Positions 11,021 to 20,400 of a DNA stretch of 64,000 nucleotides are shown here, piece by piece. The notes beneath the pieces were generated by a model. The model had not been told where the DNA came from, made no database searches, and saw nothing but the letters and a program-made list of their open reading frames with translations. Position 1 is the first letter of the stretch. Each line of letters begins with the position of its first letter. Source of the stretch: Rhineura floridana (lineage: Eukaryota > Chordata > Lepidosauria > Squamata > Rhineuridae); contig NC_084482.1 in the NCBI RefSeq assembly GCF_030035675.1, positions 74,127,120 to 74,191,119 of the forward strand, given 5' to 3'. The position numbers and the translations under genes are program-made.

Positions 11021-11603
11021 ATAAGAGTCTGATGGGAATTTCCTTTATCACAAATATTTCCTTGCCATCAATTCTGAATATGTTGCTGAAATATTGTTGT
11101 AAAGTCATATCTCTGTTCTTCTTTTTTACAAAATGCACTGGCTCATCTCTTGAGAGTTTTTCCATTGTCACATATCTGTAGTTAATTCCATAGATTTTTT
11201 CTATGTCAAGCTCCATCACATCATTCCAGTCCAGAAAATTATCCAAGACATTGATAACTTTATCTCTAATATCTTCATTAATTTCTTCAGAGACAACGTT
11301 GAATTCCAGACAGTAAACTTTGTTTCTAATATCCATAAACTCCAGATCTTTTTCCAATCCCACATTTGTTCCAATCTCCAGGGCTTGTATCTTCCCTTTA
11401 ATTTTACTTTTCTCATCTCTGATCTCATCAATCTCCTCTCTCACAAGACCCCCTATTTCTTTAAGCTCCTGCGTCATTTTGCCCAATTCAATTTTCATCT
11501 CCTTTCTACCCTGTCTCAGGGTTTGTTTCGTTATCTCAATCTCATCCATTATTTTCTGAAACATAATTACTTCCAGAATCTCAGCCACTTTCTTGATTGC
11601 CAT
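10977..11603 (-). CDS. L1-type ORF1 protein (RNA-binding chaperone)
   Basis: 208 residues from ATG (MAIKKVAEILEV...) to a TGA stop, with no interruption. Residues about 5-95 are rich in E, K, I and L with heptad-like spacing (ITKQTLRQGRKEMKIELGK...), as expected for the L1 ORF1 coiled coil. Residues about 95-195 (CLEFNVVSEEINEDIRDKV ... IDGKEIFVIKEIPIRLL) match the RRM-like and C-terminal domain of squamate L1 ORF1. The normal end of the C-terminal domain is replaced by YDYGYDSKIIMGY. L1 ORF1 proteins bind RNA and nucleate the retrotransposition particle in cis. An alternative upstream ATG (11630) adds nine hydrophobic residues and has no counterpart start in the second copy. Confidence 0.75.
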   Translation of the reverse strand: MAIKKVAEILEVIMFQKIMDEIEITKQTLRQGRKEMKIELGKMTQELKEIGGLVREEIDEIRDEKSKIKGKIQALEIGTNVGLEKDLEFMDIRNKVYCLEFNVVSEEINEDIRDKVINVLDNFLDWNDVMELDIEKIYGINYRYVTMEKLSRDEPVHFVKKKNRDMTLQQYFSNIFRIDGKEIFVIKEIPIRLLLYDYGYDSKIIMGY

Positions 11604-12649
11604 TCTTAAAACCACGAAAAAAAAAACCACTTCTTATTTCAGCAACAATTGGGTTAATATTCCAGGCTTGATGACATCACAGTATAGACAGAACAGCCTG
11701 CCTTATCTCTTATATGTTCAGGAATACAAAACAAATTTAGTTCCCAGCATCAAAACAGTTAGTGGCGTCGTGAACAAGCAGGTTCGTCAAAATGAAATAG
11801 ACCAAAAAGAAAATAGTCCCAGACATATAATATTCCAAAGTTCATAAATCAAATTTATTTATTTTTTTTCCTCCTCGGAATAGAAATCCCTCTTCCGTTT
11901 GTATCTTTAGAATGCACTTCCAGGACAGCTTTTTGCAATAAAAACAAAGATAAGCTTTTTCAATTTCTTTCCTCCTTAATTTCGTGAATAAAAGAGAAGA
12001 GTTATAACTCACTCAGAAATTCTTTATAGCTGATTCATTGACAAATCTCTTTTTGCTGCAACAATTTAAACCAAGTGAAAAAAAAATAGAAAGAAGGATG
12101 CTTGCCTGTTGAAGTCCGTTTTTCTTTGAAGAAAAGATAAACGTGTCGCATTAATCAGTTAGAGCTTGTTTGGAAGTCCGTCCGGCATTGTTGGCTGAAC
12201 CTTCTCTCATAAATTAATGAAATCCAGTCCTCCCAACAAAAACAGGCTTTTGTGGTTAATCTCTATGTTTCTCCCTGCCCGGGAGAAAATCTTTACCAGT
12301 CAAAAAGAACGTTCTGACTGATTTTAAAACTGAAAAAGCTTCTTCTGAGACGAGAGCTCGTCTCAAAAAGCAGGCACAAGCGAAGTCACTCTTCCCGGAA
12401 GTCCCTGGACAGTCCTATATCCGTGGTGAGATTATAAACTGTTTTCAAATGTCTTCACTGCAACAGACTTGCATCACCAAGAGCTTTAGACAATAAGTAT
12501 ACCCCCACCCTTTTCCTTCTCTGACCCAAACAAGGAAATTTTGTGAGAACATTGTGCAAGGGAGTGTTCTGGGGTGTGCATGTACCTGTTGTAGCCAGAG
12601 TATTATGTGCAACTTGAGTGGGGGGGGGGGAGATAAAATCTTTTGAAAG

Positions 12650-12751
12650 GCTAAACCAATCAGCTGAGAGATTTTGCAACTCTGCTGTATTTAAAGGGGA
12701 GTAGTTTGCTCAGTGAACAAAACTTCTTGAAAGAAAGTTGTGTTTTTGAAG
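12650..12751 (+). promoter_or_regulatory. Orphan resistin promoter and non-coding exon
   Basis: CCAAT motif, CAGCTG E-box, TTTTGCAAC (C/EBP-like) and TATTTAAA at 12688, in the order and spacing of the promoters at 15440 and 49272. A presumed exon of about 30 bases ends at 12751 before GTATGT. It could act as a distal alternative promoter for the gene whose first acceptor is at 17401. Confidence 0.5.
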
Positions 12752-13072
12752 GTATGTGCTTTTTTGACAAGGTAATGGGGAGAAATAAGGGTGGGCAGGC
12801 GTTTGTATCTTCTGGGTACATATCAATAGAAGCTTGTCAGATGTTAACATTTTAAAATACGTATTGTTAACTTTTATTCATAAATGATTTATTTGATTAA
12901 TAGGCTATTTCTGTTGAACTAATACAATTAATTACCAATTAAACTCTTAGTAGAGGTGATGTTTTGAGAACACTGAATAAAGTATCTATGTCATTTTCTT
13001 TTGACTCTGCACAGTTTCAGATTGGGTTAGGTTTAGGGAGAACATTTAAATTCACTCCAAGAAATGAAGAGT

Positions 13073-13075
<3 letters not shown>

Positions 13076-13141
<66 letters not shown>
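13076..13141. repeat. (AAT)n microsatellite
   Basis: About 22 AAT/ATA units, forming the 3' tail of the minus-strand L2 that follows. Confidence 0.97.
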
Positions 13142-13144
<3 letters not shown>

Positions 13145-14060
13145 TTAATTTCTGTGTCACTTATCTGGCCAAAGGCCACTCTAGGCGACGTACAAAACAG
13201 TTAAAACACAATGAGATAAAATACAATAATACAATAAAAAACAGTATGAGAATAATACAGCAGCAACAATATTAAAACAGGGTAGGAGGCATTTCAGTCA
13301 CAGTAATTAACCCTCCCCGGAGATCCCAAAGGCCTGTTGAAAGAGCCAGGTCTTTAAGGCTTTACGGAATACATTTAGGGAAGAGGCATGCTGGAGATCT
13401 TGTGGGAGGGAGTTCCAGAGAGTGGGGGCCGCCACTGAGAATGCCCTCTCGTACCCGCCAATCTAGCTGTTTTTGTCGGCGGGATTGAGAGAAGGCCTTG
13501 AGTGGCTGATCTTGTCGGGCGGCATAATTGGTGGCGTTGAAGGTGCTCCATAAGATAAACTGGGCCGAGACCATATAGGGATTTAAAGGTTAATACCAAC
13601 ACCTTGAATTGGGCCCGGAAAACAACTGGAAGCCAGTGTAGATCGAACAACACTGGTGTGATGTGATCCCGGCGGCGACTATTCGTAAGTAGTCGAGCCG
13701 CCACATTTTGTATAAGTTGTAATTTCTGGACCGTTTTCAAGGGTAACCCCACGTAGAGCGCATTACAGTAGTCCAAACGAGAGGTGACCAGGACGTGTAC
13801 TACCAGGGGGAGCTGATGAGCAGGAAGGTAGGGTTGCAGCCTTCGTATGAGGTGTAGTTGATACCAGGCTGCCCGGCTCACCGCTGAAATCTGAGCCTCC
13901 ATGGACAGCCTGGAGTCAAGTACAACTCCAAGGCTGCGGACCTGGTCCTTCAGGGGTAAACTCACCCCATTGAACTTCAGGTCAACATCTCCCAACCTTC
14001 TTTTGTCCCCCACAAGTAGCACCTCGGTCTTATCAGGGTTCAGCTTCAGCTTGAAAGTCA
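13142..14060 (-). mobile_element. 5'-truncated L2 LINE
   Basis: On the minus strand an open frame (14022-13375) encodes the C-terminal part of L2 pol: VSLPLKDQVRSLGVVLDSR, then a (R)LDYCNALYVGLPLK block, then HITPVLFDLHWLP. The reverse-transcriptase catalytic core is missing through 5' truncation. After the stop come the L2 3' UTR and the ATT microsatellite tail at 13076-13141. The frame stays open for about 215 codons, with a shift near the C-terminus, so the insertion is moderately young. It sits inside the old resistin upstream remnant. Confidence 0.85.
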
Positions 14061-14511
14061 GTTTGACTTTATATATTTTTTAAAAAATTGTGGTAATTAA
14101 AAATAATACATAAGTTATGACATGAGTTTGAAAATAACCTTTTGAAAGTTCACTGATCCCCTTCTTGGAAGGGAGTTGACATGTAAGGGACAAACTACAT
14201 GTTACATACAAAATGCCCTCCAACTTGCTTTCTCCCTTTCCTTCGTTGATTCCAGATGTATAATTATCCTAAGAAATACACATCTGGAGCTCCATTGGAG
14301 AGAAACGACAAGTAAGCACCTAGTGAGGAAAGAGTTTTGTCTTGCCAGCCTTTTCAGAATGGTTTTTCATGATAAACAAATTTTGGGTCTGTCTTTCGCA
14401 CACACGCACAACAGCTATATCTCACTTGCTGGTATGGACAGAAAATAGCAAGAGGATGTACACACAGAAAAGCACTCTCAATAGAGTGTAAAGCCAATTT
14501 CAGTTCCATTT

Positions 14512-14681
14512 GCCAGTGTGGTGTAGTGGTTAAGGTGTTGGACTATGACCTGGAAGACCAGGGTTCAAATCCCCACATAGCCATGAAGCTCACTGGCTGA
14601 CCTTGGGCCTCAGCCTCATGAAAACCCTGTTCATAGGGTTGCCATAAGTCGGAATCGACTTGAAGGCAGTACATTTACATT
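14512..14681 (+). repeat. Sauria-type SINE (tRNA head, BovB-like tail)
   Basis: CCAGTGTGGTGTAGTGGTTA (A box), GGGTTCAAATCC (B box), 'CACTGGCTGACCTTGGGCC', then the BovB-like tail 'GTTGCCATAAGTCGGAATCG'. It lies inside the old resistin remnant between TTCCATTT and ACATTT. RNA polymerase III would read it; BovB machinery would mobilise it. Confidence 0.88.
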
Positions 14682-15439
14682 TTGTAGATTACAACAGAAG
14701 AGCAGTTGCTTGATAACAGTAGGATCTACTCGTCTGGAAGAAGTGGGCGCCAGAAATTCTTAGATGTTAATGAGTGTCATGATAATGAATGGCATAGCTT
14801 ATTTTATAAAATTTACTGATTTTCTTTCTGAATAGGTTGTATTTATTTTCCCTTCCATTTTGGCGACACCACATATAGTTTCATTGCCAGGGGTTTGAAT
14901 GTGCCCTCTTTACCAGCAACATCTATTTTTATCCCCCTTTTTTTCATTTTTTAAATATTGAGTCTGAGGAAGAGTTTTGTGAAATCTGAAAGCTAGATCA
15001 CTGCTTTGTAATAGGCTCTAGCTGGCTAACCCAGCTAGTTGATCAAATATAGTGTGCCTCCTACCCCCTTCAAATATCTCCACATCAATGTGTCCTGTGT
15101 TTAGCCCCCACTCAAATGTATGACATCTATGCATACACTTAGAACTTTCTTCAAAATGTATTTTCCTGACAACTGAGAGGTGTTTGCATGGCCTTGGGTG
15201 TTTTGCACAAAATAACCATGCAATCATGGACTGTTGCAATTCCAGTGTGATTATCAACTGTTGCCAAATTTCCTCACAGCAACAGATTTGTATCACCAAG
15301 AGTTTTACACAATAGGTATACCCCCCTCCTTCTCTGTGACCACAAGGATTTTTTTTTTAAGATTATTGTGCAAGGGGGTGTTCGGGGGTGTGTGTTTCTG
15401 TTGTAGACAGAGTATTATGTGCACCTGCGGGGGTTAAAA

Positions 15440-15519
15440 TCTTTTGAAAGGCTAAAACAATCAGCTGAGAGATTTTGCAACTTTGCTGTATTTAAAGGGA
15501 AGTAGTTTGCTCAGGGAAT
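15440..15519 (+). promoter_or_regulatory. Resistin copy 1 core promoter
   Basis: TATTTAAA at 15489-15496 with TTTTGCAAC (C/EBP-like) at 15473-15481 and a CAGCTG E-box at 15462-15467. C/EBP control of resistin promoters is known in mammals; a binding event here is inferred only. The initiation site would fall near 15520. Confidence 0.55.
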
Positions 15520-15552
15520 GAAACTTCTTGAAAGAAACTTGTGTTCTTGAAG
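15520..15552 (+). other. Resistin copy 1 non-coding exon 1
   Basis: The short segment downstream of the TATA box ends AG|GTGAGTATG at 15552/15553, a near-perfect donor. The matching acceptor is CTGCACGTAG at 17400. The start is estimated from TATA spacing. Confidence 0.5.
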
Positions 15553-16450
15553 GTGAGTATGTGCTTTTTTGACAAGGTAATGGGGGGAAATAAGAGTGGG
15601 CAGGCTTTTGTATCTTCTGGGTACATTGATTTCCTTCTTAGACTTGTCTAAGGAGCAAACTGCATGTTACTGAGAAAATGCTCTCCAACTTGCTTTCTCC
15701 CTCTCCTTCCTTGATCCCAGATGTATAATTCATAGGAAATATAAGTCTGGAGCTCCACTGGGAGAGAAATGACAAGTAAGCACCCAGTGAGGAAAGAATT
15801 ACACATGCCCTTCTGCCCCACCAGCCTTCTTTTCAAAATGGTGTTTCATTATAAACAATCATTGGATCTGTCTTATACACACACACATACACAAAACAGG
15901 GTCATAAATGACACCCACCCAAAGGATTATAGCAGATGTGTGTGGAACTGCAAATGATCACACACCCAGCAGCTATGTCACACCCTCTGGTATGGACAGA
16001 ACATAGCAGGAGGATATACACACAGAAAAGCACTATACTCTTGACAGTGTGTAAAGTCAATTTCAGTTCCATTTGTAGCTTACAACAGAAGAGCAACTAC
16101 TTCATAGCAACAGGCTCTACCCATCAGGAAGAGGTAGGGGTCAGAAATTCTTAGATGTTAATAAGTATCATGATAAGGAATGACATAGTTTATTTTATAA
16201 AATTTACTGATTTTCTTTAGTGTTTTTTAAATGCTTTGGTCATCTTTCTCAATTGATTGTATTTATTTTACCCTTCATTTTGGCACCAACTCATATTGTA
16301 CATATAGTCTCATTGCCAGGGGTTTGAACATGCCCTCTCTACCAGCAACATCTTTTTTATCCCCTTTTTACATTTTTTAAATATTGAGTCTGAGGAAGAG
16401 TTTTGTGACATCTGAAAGCTATATTGTAATAGGCTCTAGCTGGCTAACCC

Positions 16451-16880
16451 CAGACAACAGCCTGGCAACTGCATTATGGACCACAGGGAGTTTCTGAACT
16501 CTTTTCAAGGGCCCCACATTAAGCACGTTTCAGTAGTTCTTGATGTTACCTAGCATATGAATTATGCAGTTAGACATGTCTTCTTCCTTGCCACTTGAGC
16601 AGGGAGAGAGAGCCCTGGATTATGAAACGCTCTCAGACTGCAAACCAGTATCTTCAGGGTAAGTGCAACCTCATCTCACATAGGCTGCATACAATCCCTG
16701 GGTTAAATGACCCAAGAGCACATCTGTCTTATCTGGATTAAGTTTCAGTTTGTTCATCCGTATGCAGCAGTTCCTTACTGCCCCCAGACAGTTCAGGGAT
16801 TTCTGCCACTTTCCTGTGATCAGGCTTGTAGGATTCTCCCTCCTGCAGTGTAGCATGTCAAAGAGGACCTCAGTCTTATT
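16451..16880 (-). mobile_element. Ancient L2 fragment in resistin intron 1
   Basis: On the minus strand the piece reads NKLKLNPDKTDVLL (L2 reverse-transcriptase/C-terminal region) through the 'CTTGAAAAGAGTTCAGAAAC' region, as in better L2 copies at 13700-13760. It is old and broken, and present in both young copies (50283-50712). Confidence 0.7.
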
Positions 16881-17415
16881 TCAAGCAACTCTGACATCAT
16901 AAATGAAAGTAGTGGTGAGGTGACATGTAGTTGTAGATCTCTCCTAGTGACAATGACATTGGTGCAGGATTGCTCAAGCTCTGTATCCTGCAGCAAGAGA
17001 GCTATCCCTAAAGAAAACCCCAAATCATATTCTCTGCTGCTGCTCAGAGCCCTGTTCATCCTCAAAGAGTCTCCCACAAGCAATGGAAAATGACAGAGCT
17101 TGTACTTCAGCCTGCTGAGACCCTTGAGTAGTGGGCAGGCACAGGTAGTCCTAAACTAGCCAGCAAAGCAATACCATCCAGTGAGGAAAGGGGTGGGAGG
17201 AAGAGCAGGATTTCTGTCTGCAGTGGCACCACCAAGAATCCTGGACACCTTGTATTTCTTTTGTGGGTAGCTGCTGCAGTGGGGCTCCTTCCCATGTGGC
17301 CTCTATGATCTTGCATAATATGAAATGAATATCATGGCTCCATACATATGGACTGACATGGCAGAGTATGTAATAGCTGCATTTTTTCCTCTGCACGTAG
17401 GTTTGCACTAGGATA

Positions 17416-20400
17416 ATGAAATACACCATATTCCTGCTCTTTGCTGTGCTGATGTTTGCAAAATATTCAAGTGCTCAAGAATGTCCTATCAAATGTGCTA
17501 TTGAAAGTCTAATTAACCAGAAGATCCAGTCATCAGTTGATGTCACAGGTATTTGGATCTGGGGCTGTGGACCTTTTATGATGTTTGAAACTCTATGCCC
17601 CATTATCATTGTAAAATTCCCAATTTCTTCTAGGATTGTCTTGTGAAAACTCACAGTGCTTGCTTTAAAGGTCTGGGAAACCAAGGCTGTCTTGTCACCA
17701 ATATTTTGCCCTGAATCAGTGTCCTCACGTATTGTAAACTAAAAAGAGCATGAACCATAAATGTCTCTCTTACCCAGTGACTGCTGGTGCCTAGACCTGG
17801 TACTGCTGCTATGGGAGTGTGGCCAAAGAGGTCATGGGGGGTGGCCAAATTTTGGTTTTCTCCTCATCCTCCTCTCTTGCAAACATACTGTGGATACTTA
17901 AGCATTCCAGTTTTACATGAGCACCTAACTAAACTGTAAAATGTCTTACTAGGGTTCAGAAGGGATTCCGGCTGCTGTCACAGCAGTATCATAGATAACT
18001 GTTATTTCCTAAAGATCTCCAGAGTTGCTTTTTAAAAAAATAAAACCAATCCTGTAAACTGTAAGTTCCTATCACTCGGAGAAAAAAATATGGCAGGTGG
18101 GGAAAAACAAGAAGCCGATTTGTTAGAAAAAGGAGTCTTTCACACAATATGATCAGTTCTGAATACTGCAGCAGGACGTTCCTCAATTATTCCACTGGTG
18201 TGGAGACTAAGACATTCACACAAAGTATATTTAAGTCTCTTGGTTTTTATAAAAGTAGAGATTTGCTTAACTTGAAGCAGGGATTTGCTTAACTCAAAAT
18301 TCCTTCTCCTTTTGATCAACCATATTTACAGAGGTTCCACGTCACCACTCAAGTTGAAATTGGAGCTGGAAGTGTGCAACAACCCCACACATGCCCTGCT
18401 AATAGGATTACCAATGGCAGGATATCTATGTTATCAACTACTCTCCTGTTCTCTTCTCCCCCAACCCCCATCATGAAAGACAGTCCTGGGTTCCTGGGTT
18501 CAGAAAGAAAATAAACATCTCGTCTTCTTCAAAGCATTCCTAAGCTTTTTATTTTAATTAAAATAATTATAATAGGTTCTTGCTCTTATCCCTATGAGGA
18601 TTAATTATCTTGCATAAACTCATGTCAAATTTGCAGATACTTTAAATAAATAAAAATAAATTAAAAAGGTCCAGTCCAGCCCAGTCCATTCTTGGGGCTG
18701 TTTGCCACAAAGAATCTCCTCTTCCTCCCACCCTGACAATAAAAGTGTCCAGCCCATGAAAAAAAACACCCAGATTCTCTCAACACACACACACACGCAG
18801 TTATGATGCCAGCCAAACAATGGGGGGGGAGGTAGTTTGCCACCAAGAATCTTTCCCCCCATAAAAAGAGCTAGTTTGGCCCATGAAGAAACCAGACCCC
18901 CTCACACACACACACCTTATGATGCCAGCCAAACATTTTTGGGCGGTTTGCCACCAAGAATCTTCTCTTTCATCACCCTGACAATAAAAAAGGCCTAGTT
19001 TGGCCCATGGAGAAACCAGACGCCCCCATACACACCTTATGATGCTAGCCAAACATTTTTGGGGCCATTTCCCACCAAGAAGACTCTCCTTTCCCTTCCC
19101 AGTGCCCTACAATAAATATGGCCCACCCCTGCCTATGAAGAAACCAAACCTGCTTTTAGAGTACTTTACCACCACTTCTCTCATTGATTTGTCTATATAT
19201 CTGAGCATACCCAGAGCCAATGTGTGATTCTGACATAGTCTAAGACTAGCAAATGTAGTACTGCTCTTGCAGCAGTCTAGTCTCCTCCCTAATTTGCCTG
19301 TGTTAGAGACAGATAGACAGATGTCTTAACAACAGACGGAGCAGAAGCTTTCTAACAGGGCTGACAAGCAGGCAGACCAAGAGAAGGGATCTCTTTGCCA
19401 CAGCCACACTTTTGGCTAAGCAGTGCAGAGAGCTGATTGGCCAGAGAACACATAAGATTGACACAGGTTGACATAAATATTTGCAAAACTTCTCTGAGTT
19501 CAAATAGAAGTATAAAATGTGTGTGGAACAAGAAAGAGTGTGTGGCTTTGAGATAGGGGGAGGGTGTAAAAATTGCTTGACATTCTCACTGGAGGGCTGT
19601 GCCTCAGTAGCCCAATGGACTGGCCTCCACTGTTCTTACCATACCAGAAAAACCTTTATATTATTGCTAGATCAAGTTTGCTACTGTTTGATGAAGTTAG
19701 TTTCAACTTGGGATCCTTTCTAAATTGAGAAGTTAATAACTGTGTAAGATCCTGAGATGTGTTTTCTTACTAAATAGTGTTGAAACTCTATTTCTGAGTT
19801 TCTTGTTCTTCTAGATAGCATTTAAGCAGAATTTATCTTAGGATAGTTGGCACTTTCCTCAGTGCACAAGTGATAGACCAATTTATAATTAACAGTTGAT
19901 GCTATGATTTAAGTGAGTTTAAAATGCAAAACTGAACACCCTCAGGTGTTTTTTTTTAATTCAGGGTTAGCAAACTGTTCTTTGTTTGAGTCTTTTTGCT
20001 CGAACCTAGGCCACATCCATACCATGCGTTTAAAACATTTTACCACTTTAAACAGTTGTGGCTTCCTCTCAAGAATCCTGGGAACTGTAGTTTATAAAGG
20101 GCGCTGAGAGTTGTTAGGAAACCTGTTTTCCTCAGAGTTACAGTTCCCAGAATTCCCTGGGGATAGATTGTTAAACCACTCTGGGAACTGTAGCACTGTG
20201 AGGGGAATAGGGGTTTATTAACAACTGTCAGTACCCTAACAAGCTGCATTTCTCAGGATTCTTTGGAAGAAGCCGTGACTGATAAAGTTTCATAATGCTT
20301 TAAATGTATAGTGCAGATATGGCCCTAGTAATGTAGAAGCAGTTATAAAAACATGGAATGGTGGTGTGGGGAGAAATGTTAATTGTGTGCTTTGCAGTGG

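Larger units (their letters stand above)
10327..12403 (-). mobile_element. ORF1-only L1-like retrotransposon (HAL1-like), copy 1
   Basis: Poly-A (a T run on the + strand) begins at 10327, and the 5' end is at 12403. An 18-bp target duplication (CCTGGACAGTCCTATATC) flanks it at 10309-10326 and 12404-12421. Reading the minus strand there is a roughly 800-base 5' UTR, one intact ORF1 (11603-10977), a downstream region with a tandem repeat, and a 3' UTR ending in ATAAAAATTATTGTAAAAAA. No ORF2 (endonuclease/RT) is present. Both ends are complete, so this is not ordinary 5' truncation. The second member, 34995-36980, has the same structure. Confidence 0.8.
6557..15028 (+). repeat. Older segmental duplication, left copy (resistin upstream flank)
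   Basis: Segments here match 44508-48867 and the first 1.4 kb of the resistin blocks in order: 6557-7250 with 44508-45000, 7845-8110 with 45015-45310, 9605-10060 with 46112-46416 plus 48770-48867, then 10060-10300, 12420-12830, 14165-14510 and 14690-15028 with 15055-16450. By eye identity is about 80-88%, so it is much older than the 7.7-kb block. Elements inserted after duplication interrupt it (8.3-9.1, 10.3-12.4, 13.1-14.1 and 14.5 kb). Confidence 0.75.
12422..15028 (+). pseudogene. RETN: 5' remnant of a third, older resistin copy
   Basis: Matches the promoter, non-coding exon 1 and start of intron 1 of the two intact genes at roughly 85%: 12430-12830 with 15245-15630, 14165-14510 with 15640-16080, and 14690-15028 with 16075-16450. 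It breaks off at 15028, exactly where an old L2 piece begins in the intact copies. The next base starts the young duplicated block. No coding exon is present, so this copy cannot make protein by itself. The TATA box (12688-12695), a CCAAT motif (12656-12660) and the exon-1 donor (AG|GTATGT at 12752) are all still good. Confidence 0.75.

Noticed and set aside
12964-13275. Asparagine-rich protein
   Set aside because: The Asn run is the AAT microsatellite tail of a minus-strand L2.
14513-14560. tRNA gene
   Set aside because: A and B boxes are present but followed by a SINE body and BovB-like tail, with no closed acceptor stem.
15018-15299. Frame repeated at 48840-49256 as a conserved small protein
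   Set aside because: It lies in the resistin upstream region, is conserved only because of the recent duplication, and is broken in the older copy.
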